Positions 8,307 through 15,422 of a stretch of DNA of 15,598 nucleotides are shown here, piece after piece (position 1 is the stretch's first letter; every line of letters starts with the position of its first letter). Both the position numbers and the translations under genes were made by a program. The stretch comes from an uncultured Collinsella sp. (lineage in GTDB: Bacteria > Actinomycetota > Coriobacteriia > Coriobacteriales > Coriobacteriaceae): NCBI GenBank assembly GCA_902493835.1, contig CABURG010000027.1:1-15598 (forward strand), read 5' to 3'. The notes under the pieces are model-generated. The model was not told where the DNA came from and ran no database searches. It saw nothing but the letters and a program-made list of their open reading frames with translations.

Positions 8307-10156
8307 GAAAGATCACTCTCCGTATAGGTTCTTTGGTATCCGAGCAAATATAGGCATATCCCAACGATTATAGAGGATAGGATTCCCGCAACCGCCGCCT
8401 TGGCGATGACCGCGGCTGCAAGGCTGGCAATTTCCATATGGTGTGCAAGACAGGACGCCGCTGCGCAGCCGATGCCGGTGACAGCGATGGCGGCGATTGC
8501 GGCAAGGTTTGAGCCCTGATTGGCACGTTTGGCATGGGCATTGAGCAGCGCGGATGACGCTGCGGCAGTTGCCGCGGCCAGCCCAAAGGCAGCCCAAAGG
8601 AGCGGGTCTCCCAGCGCTGCGGCAACGTTACCGAGCCCCAGCACGCCTCCGGCTGAAAGCGCGACCGTGGCCAGACGGGCAAAAAGCGCGCCCATGCCCG
8701 TTGCCGCGGCGGCGCTTGCCGGGCCGAGCCAAAATGACGCGACGCCGGCGGCGACCCCAGCTGCCAGGAAGGTATTGCCGGTCAGACAGCCAAGCGCGAG
8801 TACACAGGTGAGTGCGGCGCTCGCGGCAGCCTCGGTGCGACCCCAGGCGATCCACCAACCGGACATGGCGGCGGCAAAGATCACCGCGACGGGCAACATC
8901 GACAGGATGCCCTGTGCCTGCATGGTGGCGTTGGCCATGAGCACCAAAAAGCCCACAGCCGAGATGGCCGAGCCAATCTGGGGGGCCAGGCCAGCCGCCG
9001 CGCCGATCGCGATGGCCGCAATGACCAGGCCGGGAAGCGCCGCGACCCCGGCCGTTTGCATCAGCAAAAAGCTAAAGGTGCCGCACGTTAGCGCCGAGAT
9101 AATGCGCATGGTGTAGTCGCGCGCATGGCTCCAGCGCGTGCCCGCCCAGCCGAGTGCGGGGTCGACCTCGATGGCGTCGTCCTCGTAGTGCGACGGCTCG
9201 ATACCGTCGAGCTCCTGCTCGTCATCCGAAAGCTCGCCAACCATTTGCTCCAGGCTGCGACGGCCCTCGCGCACGCTGCCCAGACCGGCAAGGAGCTGGT
9301 CGCAAAATGCCTCGATGCTGTTGGGGCGGTCCTGCGGCATGGGGGAGAGCGCGCTCATGAGCGCGGCCTCGGCTCCCGGGGGAAAGTGTGGTATCAGCTC
9401 GCTGGGATAAGTGGCGCCGCCGATGATGCGGTCGAGCGAGTCGGCGGGCGTGGCCGCCATAAAGGGAGCGCTGCCGCACAAGCCCTCGTAGATCACACAG
9501 GCGAGGGCAAAGACATCGGCGCGCTCATTGACCGTGCCGGTCTCGATATCGAGCTGCTCGGGCGGCATGTAGCCGATGGTGCCGCCGCGCGAGCCGCCAA
9601 AGCCACCGGCGGACGACAGTCGCGCCATGCCAAAGTCGGTGAGCTTTACATTGCCCGAGTGGTCGATGAGCACGTTGGCGGGCTTAATGTCCAGGTGGAG
9701 TACGCCATTACTATGGGCGAAGGTGAGCGCCTGGCCCAGGGCATCGGCAATGGCTGCGGCCTCGTCAAAGGTAAGTGAGTGGCCGTCCACGCGGTGCAAA
9801 AACTCGGCCAGCGACATGCCATCGACATATTCCATAACCAGGTAGGCATAGGCTGTGTCGTGCGTAAAGTCGATGACCTGCACGATATTGGGATGTTGAA
9901 GCATGGCGGCAGTGTGCGCCTCGCGCAGGACATCCATGATGTCGCTGGCGGGCATGCCGGCACCGTTGATAAGGGGGATGCGCTTAATGGCGACGCGGCG
10001 GCGCAGGTGCGTGTCGCGGCAGATCTCGATGGAGCCAAAACCGCCGGTCGCAAGTGTCTCGAGCGGCTGGTACCGCTTGAGCAGCTCGCGAGAGCTGGTG
10101 CCCTCCAAAGGAACGTCCGGCGAGAACCGGGCGGTATGTTGCGAGAAAAGCGGCAT
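8303..10156 (-). CDS. Ser/Thr protein kinase, non-RD, with polytopic membrane C-terminus
   Basis: The predicted protein has 617 residues. The N-terminal kinase domain (about 28-290) has a glycine loop (ATGGFGSIE), Lys58, HLDIKPAN with Asp156, DFGMAR at 174-179 and a PPEQ motif. The usual Arg before the catalytic Asp is Leu155 (codon at 9692-9694), making it a non-RD kinase. Its activation segment is Gly/Ser-rich (SSAGGFGGSRGG). An acidic linker (about 305-345) leads to roughly nine to eleven Ala/Gly-rich membrane helices up to about residue 605, with a short polar tail. No PASTA or other external sensor is seen. The ATG at 10156 was chosen: AGGG lies 6 nt upstream, whereas the in-frame TTG at 10162 abuts that site. 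It leads the operon and overlaps fhaA by 4 nt. It may stand in for PknA, but the membrane part is not one I recognise. Confidence 0.9.
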   Translation of the reverse strand: MPLFSQHTARFSPDVPLEGTSSRELLKRYQPLETLATGGFGSIEICRDTHLRRRVAIKRIPLINGAGMPASDIMDVLREAHTAAMLQHPNIVQVIDFTHDTAYAYLVMEYVDGMSLAEFLHRVDGHSLTFDEAAAIADALGQALTFAHSNGVLHLDIKPANVLIDHSGNVKLTDFGMARLSSAGGFGGSRGGTIGYMPPEQLDIETGTVNERADVFALACVIYEGLCGSAPFMAATPADSLDRIIGGATYPSELIPHFPPGAEAALMSALSPMPQDRPNSIEAFCDQLLAGLGSVREGRRSLEQMVGELSDDEQELDGIEPSHYEDDAIEVDPALGWAGTRWSHARDYTMRIISALTCGTFSFLLMQTAGVAALPGLVIAAIAIGAAAGLAPQIGSAISAVGFLVLMANATMQAQGILSMLPVAVIFAAAMSGWWIAWGRTEAAASAALTCVLALGCLTGNTFLAAGVAAGVASFWLGPASAAAATGMGALFARLATVALSAGGVLGLGNVAAALGDPLLWAAFGLAAATAAASSALLNAHAKRANQGSNLAAIAAIAVTGIGCAAASCLAHHMEIASLAAAVIAKAAVAGILSSIIVGICLYLLGYQRTYTESDLS

Positions 10157-10236
10157 GGCCAACCCTCGTGCGTTTAAAGTTCGTTTGCGAGCGGCGGGCG
10201 CGGAGCCGAGCCGTTCGCGGTGGCATAGATGCTGCT

Positions 10237-10245
10237 AGTGTAGCA
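10237..10245 (-). promoter_or_regulatory. Candidate extended -10 promoter for the kinase-FHA operon
   Basis: Read on the minus strand, TGC-TACACT (10245 to 10237) fits an extended -10 box. It lies about 80 nt upstream of the first kinase start, giving an expected start site near 10230 and a leader of about 75 nt. No good -35 is visible at the usual spacing (CCTCCC). The box is embedded in a perfect inverted repeat, TGCTA-GTG-TAGCA (10233-10245), which could serve as an operator. The preceding minus-strand gene ends at 10301 without an obvious terminator, so read-through is also possible. Confidence 0.45.
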
Positions 10246-10300
10246 CGCTCGGGTGCATGGGGAGGATAGCGGGATGCGAGGCTGCCTGTCTGGCTTGGCC

Positions 10301-11008
10301 TTAGCGCTTCTTCTTGTTCTTCTTCTGCTTGCGCTTGGTCTCCTGGGGCTTGTCGCCCTGCTTGGCCTCGGCGGCGGCCTTCTCGGCCTTCATTTTCTTC
10401 TTCTTGGTCTCGATGCGGAGTTTTTTGTTGATGCGGGCCTTGAGGAAGGGGCCGAACTGCTCGGCATCGCCACGGACGAAGGTGTCCTTAGGGATCGTCA
10501 CGCCCTGGTCGGCGAACATGGCCACAAAGATGCGCTCGCCGTCGAGTACGTGGTCGAGCTTGTCAAACGGGAAGAACTGTGACTTACCGCTCTTGCCCCA
10601 AACCATCAGGCCGTCCTCGTTGGCGGCGACGCGGCGATAGCGGCCACCCATTGACTCGTCGGCCTCAACGGCGTCGATAAAGTCGCGGGCGAGGGTGTGG
10701 TGCAGGTTTTTGCTCCACCAGGCCAAAAAAGCGCCGAATACGATCAGCACGACGCCAAACTTGATCCAGTTGCCGCCGGCCACCAACATGCCGATGCCGA
10801 TGAGCGCGGCAATTGCCGCGGCGACATACAGCGAGCCGCGACGCCTGGGCGAGGCGACCAGGCGGGCGAAGTCGGTGACCAGGTCGTTTTCGTACTGGTA
10901 CTCGTTGAGGTACAGGATACCGTCGTCGGCTGCGGCCTGCTTCTCGAGCGCGACCCCGACCTGGTCGGCTGCTTCGGAGGGAACGAGGTTGCTCTCTGCG
11001 TCTGCCAT
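10301..11008 (-). CDS. YcxB-like small membrane protein with Lys-rich tail
   Basis: The 235-residue protein has a cytoplasmic start and two adjacent membrane helices (about 60-100). A soluble domain follows that resembles the YcxB-like family: a short beta-rich module with a pattern like MVWGKSGKSQFFPFDKLDHV and an IPKDTF turn. The last ~40 residues are extremely basic (KKKKMKAEKAA, KRKQKKNKKKR). The start at 11008 was picked because AGGAG lies 10 nt upstream and the protein then begins with an ordinary MADAES sequence. A longer reading to 11215 runs across the divergent dnaX start and is unlikely. The function of the family is not known. The tail could contact membrane lipids or nucleic acid, but that is inference. 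It is divergent from dnaX and upstream of the kinase operon. Confidence 0.85.
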   Translation of the reverse strand: MADAESNLVPSEAADQVGVALEKQAAADDGILYLNEYQYENDLVTDFARLVASPRRRGSLYVAAAIAALIGIGMLVAGGNWIKFGVVLIVFGAFLAWWSKNLHHTLARDFIDAVEADESMGGRYRRVAANEDGLMVWGKSGKSQFFPFDKLDHVLDGERIFVAMFADQGVTIPKDTFVRGDAEQFGPFLKARINKKLRIETKKKKMKAEKAAAEAKQGDKPQETKRKQKKNKKKR

Positions 11009-11123
11009 GCTCTTTGGACTCCTATCGCGGCGGGCTCGCCGTACGGGTATTATGGAATGCAGTATGCCGTGCGACCGCATGGCCGCCGCGGCAACAAGAC
11101 TCAGTATACCCGGGGGAGCACCC
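11009..11123. promoter_or_regulatory. Divergent intergenic region between the YcxB-like gene and dnaX
   Basis: This 115-nt gap must supply promoters for both flanking genes. Candidate -10 boxes overlap face to face: TATTAT at 11048-11053 for dnaX (plus) and CATAAT across 11049-11054 for the YcxB-like gene (minus). GTATAC at 11104-11109 is a further AT-rich palindrome. No matching -35 elements at normal spacing were found. The dnaX ribosome site GGGGGAG is at 11112-11118. Confidence 0.35.
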
Positions 11124-13481
11124 ATGGAATCGTTGTACCGAAAGTATCGCCCGCTCACCTTCGACTCCGTGGTGGGCCAGCAGCATATCGTCTCGACGCT
11201 CGAGCACGCCATCACCGAGGGGCGCCTGTCCCACGCCTACCTGTTCTGCGGACCGCGCGGCACGGGCAAGACCACCATGGCGCGCATTCTGGCCAAGGCA
11301 CTGCTGTGCCGTAATGCTGAGGCAGCGCGCGCCGAGGGTGCAAGCGGCTGCATGCCCGACGGTACTTGCGAGGAGTGCGAGCTCATTGCCGAGGGCAACC
11401 ACCCGGATGTCTACGAGCTCGATGCCGCAAGCCGCACGGGCGTGGACAATGTGCGCGAGGAGATCATCAACTCCGTCAACTTTGCCCCGGTGCGCGGCAA
11501 GTACAAGATCTATATCATCGACGAGGTCCACATGCTCACGACGGCGGCGTTCAACGCGCTGCTCAAGACGCTTGAAGAGCCGCCGGCACACGTGATCTTT
11601 GTGCTGTGCACCACCGACCCGCAAAAGATTCTGGAGACCATCCTCTCACGCTGCCAGCGTTTCGATTTCCATCGCATCGGCAACGAGGATATCGAGCATC
11701 GCTTGGCATACGTGTGCGAGCAGGAGGGCTTCGATTACGACGACGAGGCGCTGACTATCGTGGCGCGCCATGCAAAGGGCGGCATGCGCGACGCGTTGTC
11801 CACGCTGGAGCAGCTGAGCGTCTTTGGCAACGGTTCTGTGCATGCGGACGACGCCCGCTCGCTTTTAGGCGAGGTTTCGGACCAGATCCTGGGCGAGTTT
11901 GCCCGCGCCATTGCCGATCGCGATGTTGCCGAGCTGTATGGGCTTATTCGCGCGCAGGTCGAGGAAGGTAACGATCTGCTGGAACTGACGCGCGACCTGG
12001 TGGCGCACGTGCGCGACGTGTATGTTGCCTGCGTTGCCGGTGCCCGTGCCGAGCTGTTTGAGGGCGGCTCCGAGCAGGCCGAGGCGCTTGCTGCCGAGGC
12101 CGCTGCCTTTGGCGAGCATCCTGCCGACCGCCTGGCTCGTGTGCTGACAGTGCTCGACGATGCCGCACTGGAGATGAGGGGCGCGAGCGACGTGCGCCTG
12201 GTGCTCGAGATTGCCTGCACGCGTCTGGCGCGTCCCGAGGCTGATTTAACGATTGAGGCATTGGCCGAGCGCGTGGCACGCCTGGAGGCCATGGTTGCCA
12301 ACGGCGCCGTGCCGGCGAGCGTGGCTGCCGCTCAAGCGAGTGCGCCTGCTGCATCCGCACCCGCTGTCCAGCAGCCGACGCTGATCTCGGGTGCCCGAGC
12401 CGCTACTCCTGCGGCGACCGCTGCCCCCGCTGTTACGTCCGCGCGCCAGGGCGGTATGCCTTGGGACCGTGGTGCTGCCGCTCCGACGCCTCAGCCCGTT
12501 GCGGCCCCCGCGCCTGCCACCGCTCCGGCACCTAAGCCCCAGTCCAACAACGCCGCCCAGGTTGCCGCCGCCGAGACGCCCGCGGTCGAGGATGCCGGAG
12601 AGCTGCAGCGCAAATGGGCCGAGGTTGTCGAGCGTGTCAAGGCACGTCAGGCTTCCTACGCAGGGCTTTTGCTCAACGCCCGTGCCACGGCCGACGACGG
12701 CTCCAAGCTCACGGTCTCGTTCCCCGCGGGTTCGACTTTTGCCATTAAGATGCTCGGTCGCGCCGATACGCAGTCGGTGGTCCTGCCGACGGTCTGCGCG
12801 GTCTTCGGTCGTCGTACCGTCGACTATATCCTGGATGGGGGTGGCACGCCGGCTCCTCAACATGAGGAGCATTCTCCATCTGCACGGGCTGCGGCATCTG
12901 CGGACCCGCAACCCGTGTCCTCGGCGGCCCCTGTATCCTCGAGCGCCAGCGCGCCGCAGCAGCAAGCGGCGCCGGTAGCGGCATCGACCCCGTCGGCGCC
13001 TAAGCCCGCGGCGCCCAAACCGGCTGCTCCGACACCCGCGCCCAAGTCGTCTGACCTGGGCAAAGCCCCCTGGCTACGCTCCGACAACCCCGCCGGCGCT
13101 CCTGCCACGGGTAAGCTCCCGACCGAGCCCGCGCCCCGAGCGCCCGAGCGCGCGTCCGCTCCCAAGGCTCAGCCTGTCGCGCCGTGGGAATCCGAGCAGG
13201 TGCCCTACGACGACGCTATGGTCGGCGGCTTCGCCGGCGATGCGAGCGGGGACGATCTGTCTCCGTTCGACGTGCCGGGTGCGACGCCCGCGCCCAAGTC
13301 CGCTGCAGCTGCCCCCAAAGAGGAGGACGCTCCTGCAGCTCCCTGGGAGTCCAACCCCGGTGCGGGCAGCCCCTTCGGCCATCAGGGTGCAGCCCCGAGC
13401 ATCCCGCAGACCGAGGACGAGGCCAAAGCCCTCATCCGCAGCGTCTTCGGTCAGTCCACCATCTTCAAGCCGGTGGAGTAG
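11124..13481 (+). CDS. dnaX: DNA polymerase III gamma/tau subunit
   Basis: The clamp-loader ATPase loads the beta clamp and links replisome parts. The predicted protein has 785 residues. The AAA+ domain (about 1-225) has Walker A GPRGTGKT (43-50), Walker B IIDEVHML (Asp133, Glu134) and the LSRCQRF segment with Arg176. The zinc-binding cysteines are Cys62, Cys76, Cys82 and Cys85, with wider spacing than the common pattern. Domain III runs to about 375. A long Ala/Pro linker is broken by a conserved folded block (about 493-575, starting ELQRKWAEVVERVK). A second disordered stretch follows, and the protein ends in a short conserved-looking piece (EDEAKALIRSVFG). ATG 11124 has GGGGGAG 5 nt upstream; the reading frame continues further upstream but without family similarity. 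No slippery A-AAA-AAG site was seen, so only the full-length form is predicted. Confidence 0.97.
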   Translation: MESLYRKYRPLTFDSVVGQQHIVSTLEHAITEGRLSHAYLFCGPRGTGKTTMARILAKALLCRNAEAARAEGASGCMPDGTCEECELIAEGNHPDVYELDAASRTGVDNVREEIINSVNFAPVRGKYKIYIIDEVHMLTTAAFNALLKTLEEPPAHVIFVLCTTDPQKILETILSRCQRFDFHRIGNEDIEHRLAYVCEQEGFDYDDEALTIVARHAKGGMRDALSTLEQLSVFGNGSVHADDARSLLGEVSDQILGEFARAIADRDVAELYGLIRAQVEEGNDLLELTRDLVAHVRDVYVACVAGARAELFEGGSEQAEALAAEAAAFGEHPADRLARVLTVLDDAALEMRGASDVRLVLEIACTRLARPEADLTIEALAERVARLEAMVANGAVPASVAAAQASAPAASAPAVQQPTLISGARAATPAATAAPAVTSARQGGMPWDRGAAAPTPQPVAAPAPATAPAPKPQSNNAAQVAAAETPAVEDAGELQRKWAEVVERVKARQASYAGLLLNARATADDGSKLTVSFPAGSTFAIKMLGRADTQSVVLPTVCAVFGRRTVDYILDGGGTPAPQHEEHSPSARAAASADPQPVSSAAPVSSSASAPQQQAAPVAASTPSAPKPAAPKPAAPTPAPKSSDLGKAPWLRSDNPAGAPATGKLPTEPAPRAPERASAPKAQPVAPWESEQVPYDDAMVGGFAGDASGDDLSPFDVPGATPAPKSAAAAPKEEDAPAAPWESNPGAGSPFGHQGAAPSIPQTEDEAKALIRSVFGQSTIFKPVE

Positions 13482-13502
13482 CTGTACGGGCGGGTATACT
13501 GC

Positions 13503-13976
13503 TCAAGAAGAGAACCCCTTGCCCGGGCGCATTTGTATTTCGGACATGTGTAGTGTGGTGCCGCGTATATCGCATTCGAGCAGACAGGTGCGTGACGGTC
13601 GGCCTAGGATGCTGAGGTCGATACGATACGTCGCATGGCTGTCCGTGTACTCGACTTGCTCGGCGTTGACGGTTGCTCCGATTGTCAATAAAGAGCCTAG
13701 TTCGGCATCGACAATCTTGGAGTCCTTTATCTTGACCTTGAACTCTTGGTAGAGGGACGGGCTGTTGTAGTAAACGGTTCGGGTTCCGTCGGTGCACTCA
13801 TCGGTCGCTTCCCATTTGACGGTGGGCTGGTCCGAGTTGGCTATCAGCAGTTCTGCTCCAAAGGCTATAGCATGGGTGATGATAACCAGCAATGCCCAGC
13901 CGACAAAGAGATAGAGAACCACATATGCGACGGGGTGTTTTGAGCGGATATTTTGGAGCGCGTCGGGGGCATTCAT
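13503..13976 (-). CDS. Unrecognised single-pass membrane protein
   Basis: I do not recognise a family for this 157-residue product. One hydrophobic segment (about 15-40) follows a short N-terminus. The rest (about 45-157) looks like a beta-rich external domain, with alternating polar and hydrophobic residues and three cysteines (61, 131 and 135). There is no lipobox, so it is probably an uncleaved anchor. The ATG at 13976 has GGAGG 6 nt upstream, a strong site. The gene converges on dnaX, with 21 nt between the two stop codons and no obvious hairpin terminator there. It lies between dnaX and ybaB-recR, which are neighbours in many bacteria, so it probably arrived as a later insertion. It is less GC-rich than the flanking genes by eye. 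Confidence 0.75.
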   Translation of the reverse strand: MNAPDALQNIRSKHPVAYVVLYLFVGWALLVIITHAIAFGAELLIANSDQPTVKWEATDECTDGTRTVYYNSPSLYQEFKVKIKDSKIVDAELGSLLTIGATVNAEQVEYTDSHATYRIDLSILGRPSRTCLLECDIRGTTLHMSEIQMRPGKGFSS

Positions 13977-14052
13977 GGGGGCACCTCCAAATTGCTGTCT
14001 GTGACAATCAAATTATACCCTGCCATCATGAGCGCCGCCTCGAGCAGCGGTT

Positions 14053-14098
14053 CGGCATTTTGTTATCTAGCTGGATGCAGAAAATGCCGGATTCCGGC
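14053..14098. repeat. Paired inverted repeats upstream of ybaB
   Basis: CGGCATTTT (14053-14061) pairs with AAAATGCCG (14081-14089) across a 19-nt spacer. An overlapping hairpin, GCCGG-ATT-CCGGC (14086-14098), uses the right arm, so the two structures exclude each other. There is no following T-run. The stretch 13977-14317 has no convincing gene; these repeats and the AT-rich island beyond are what it holds. Confidence 0.5.
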
Positions 14099-14120
14099 TC
14101 TACAAGATTTAGCTTTCAAT

Positions 14121-14155
14121 ATTATGCAGATGCGAATTATTCAACTTTGCATAAT
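14121..14155. promoter_or_regulatory. AT-rich island with inverted repeat, possible operator
   Basis: ATTATGCA (14121-14128) and TGCATAAT (14148-14155) are perfect 8-bp inverted arms around a 19-nt spacer. The spacer contains GAAT-T-ATTC (14134-14142). The island at about 14100-14160 is sharply AT-rich against GC-rich surroundings. Half-sites of this kind resemble binding sites of dimeric or hexameric regulators (ArgR-type boxes are one option). CATAAT at 14150-14155 could also be a -10 box, though no good -35 is seen. Confidence 0.35.
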
Positions 14156-14233
14156 CTTTGGGTGCGGCTTGCACTCCAGGACATGTATATCGACTGAGGT
14201 AACACGTCCGCCCCGCTCTCTCGCCGCGCGCCG

Positions 14234-14242
14234 TGGTACGAT
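14234..14242 (+). promoter_or_regulatory. Candidate extended -10 promoter for ybaB-recR
   Basis: TGG-TACGAT fits an extended -10 box and is followed by a T-run. Transcription would start near 14249, giving a leader of about 70 nt before the ybaB start. The leader contains a small hairpin, GCTGC-CCTT-GCAGC (14273-14286). No clear -35 element is visible. Confidence 0.45.
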
Positions 14243-14317
14243 TTTTGAGTTTGAAAGTCCCGCCGTGCTCCGGCTGCCCTTGCAGCTCGGCGTGCGGCCA
14301 CACGTAAAGGAGCCATC

Positions 14318-14638
14318 ATGGCCGGTATGAACATGCAGCAGATGATGAAGCAGGCTCGCAAGATGCAGGAGCAGCTTGCCGCCGCGCAGGAGAACCTCAA
14401 GTCCCAGACCGTCGACGCCTCTGCCGGCGGCGGCATGGTCAAGGTGACCGTTAACGGCGAGATGGAGCTCGTCAACCTCGCTATTGACCCCGATGCCCTC
14501 GATCCCGAGGACGTCGATATGCTGCAGGACATGATCATGGCTGCCGTCAACGAGGCCGTCCGCGGCGTCAACGAGCTTGCTAACAAGCAGATGGGCGCCA
14601 TCACCGGCGGCCTCAACATCCCGGGCATGCCGTTCTAA
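14318..14638 (+). CDS. ybaB: YbaB/EbfC family nucleoid-associated protein
   Basis: This small DNA-binding protein forms dimers and coats DNA; in many bacteria it is encoded beside dnaX and recR. The product has 106 residues, normal for the family. It begins with a Met/Gln-rich helix (MNMQQMMKQARKMQEQL), then a beta hairpin with GGGMVKVTVNGEMEL. The DPEDVDMLQDMI helix follows, and the end is typical: GLNIPGMPF. The ATG at 14318 has AAAGGAG (14306-14312) 5 nt upstream. recR starts 13 nt after the stop, so they form a two-gene unit. Here dnaX is cut off from the pair by a convergent gene and a 341-nt non-coding stretch. Confidence 0.96.
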   Translation: MAGMNMQQMMKQARKMQEQLAAAQENLKSQTVDASAGGGMVKVTVNGEMELVNLAIDPDALDPEDVDMLQDMIMAAVNEAVRGVNELANKQMGAITGGLNIPGMPF

Positions 14639-14651
14639 GACACGCATATAT

Positions 14652-15248
14652 ATGAGTGCGAATCACAGTCTGCAAAAACTGCTCGATGAGCTGGGCCGTC
14701 TGCCGGGCATTGGTCCCAAGTCGGCCCAGCGCATCGCCTATTACCTGCTCGAGGCCGATGCCGAGGAGGCCCGCCGCCTGGCCGAGGCCATCCTGGAGGT
14801 CAAGCAGGAGGTCCACTTTTGCAGCCGTTGCTTTAACTACGCCACGGCCGACGAGTGCTCCATCTGCCAGGACCCGATGCGCGATACCACTCGCATTTGC
14901 GTTGTGGGCGAGCCGCGCGACGTCCAGGCGATCGAGCGCACGGGCAGCTACCATGGTCTGTACCATGTGCTGGGCGGCGTGATCAGCCCCATGGACAAGA
15001 TTGGTCCCGAGCAGTTGCACATCCGTGAGCTGCTGGCGCGTCTGGGTCACGAGGATATCCATGAGGTCATCATCGCCACCAACCCCAACATCGAGGGCGA
15101 GACCACGGCGAGCTACCTGGCCCGTACCATCAAGCCGTTGGGCGTCGAGGTGTCGCGTCTGGCAAGCGGCCTTCCCGTGGGCGGCGACTTGGAGTATGCC
15201 GACGAGCTTACGCTTGGCCGCGCCATCGAGGCCCGTCGCGCGATTTAG
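14652..15248 (+). CDS. recR: Recombination mediator RecR
   Basis: RecR works with RecO (and RecF) to load RecA onto single-stranded DNA during gap repair. The predicted protein has 198 residues, the usual length. It shows a helix-hairpin-helix (LPGIGPKSAQRIAYYLL, about 17-33) and a four-cysteine zinc finger (Cys57, Cys60, Cys69, Cys72). A Toprim domain (about 80-175) has VVGEPRDV, YHVLGGVISPMD and ATNPNIEGE. ATG 14652 was chosen because the protein then starts like other RecR proteins (MSANHSLQKLL). It has almost no Shine-Dalgarno sequence, only AAGA close to the ybaB stop. Translation may therefore depend on ribosomes finishing ybaB 13 nt upstream. Confidence 0.97.
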   Translation: MSANHSLQKLLDELGRLPGIGPKSAQRIAYYLLEADAEEARRLAEAILEVKQEVHFCSRCFNYATADECSICQDPMRDTTRICVVGEPRDVQAIERTGSYHGLYHVLGGVISPMDKIGPEQLHIRELLARLGHEDIHEVIIATNPNIEGETTASYLARTIKPLGVEVSRLASGLPVGGDLEYADELTLGRAIEARRAI

Positions 15249-15285
15249 GTGGCGAGCCTGCTCCTGCCGTATGTTTTCCTCGCGA

Positions 15286-15315
15286 CGCACGGGGTAGTCA
15301 TAATTTCCCCGTGCG
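15286..15315. repeat. Inverted repeat downstream of recR
   Basis: CGCACGGGG (15286-15294) pairs perfectly with CCCCGTGCG (15307-15315) across a 12-nt AT-rich loop. It lies 37 nt after the recR stop. The following bases are only moderately T-rich (GAGTTTGTTGTG), so it is a weak terminator candidate or an RNA-stabilising 3' hairpin. The surrounding 15249-15450 shows no gene. Confidence 0.45.
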
Positions 15316-15422
15316 ACTGTGAGTTTGTTGTGCAATAAAGATGCTTCGTATCCGCTTATCGCATGGATGCTTCCGCTCGCATCCTTAATTTGCCCATTCG
15401 TTGCGCAACCTTTTGGGTTCGC

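Noticed and set aside
10695..11123. Upstream extension of the dnaX reading frame
   Set aside because: The 143 extra residues overlap the divergent YcxB-like gene and have no family similarity. The ATG at 11124 has a strong ribosome site and a typical DnaX start.
12300..13470. Ala/Pro-rich stretch of dnaX as a repeat array
   Set aside because: The repetition is in composition only; no fixed-length DNA unit recurs. It reads as a disordered protein linker.
11124..13481. Programmed frameshift in dnaX to make a short gamma form
   Set aside because: No A-AAA-AAG-type slippery run with a following hairpin was seen in the coding sequence.
13977..14317. Signal recognition particle RNA near dnaX, as in some Firmicutes
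   Set aside because: The conserved GGAAGCAGCA-like loop sequence and a long hairpin were looked for and not found here or upstream of dnaX.
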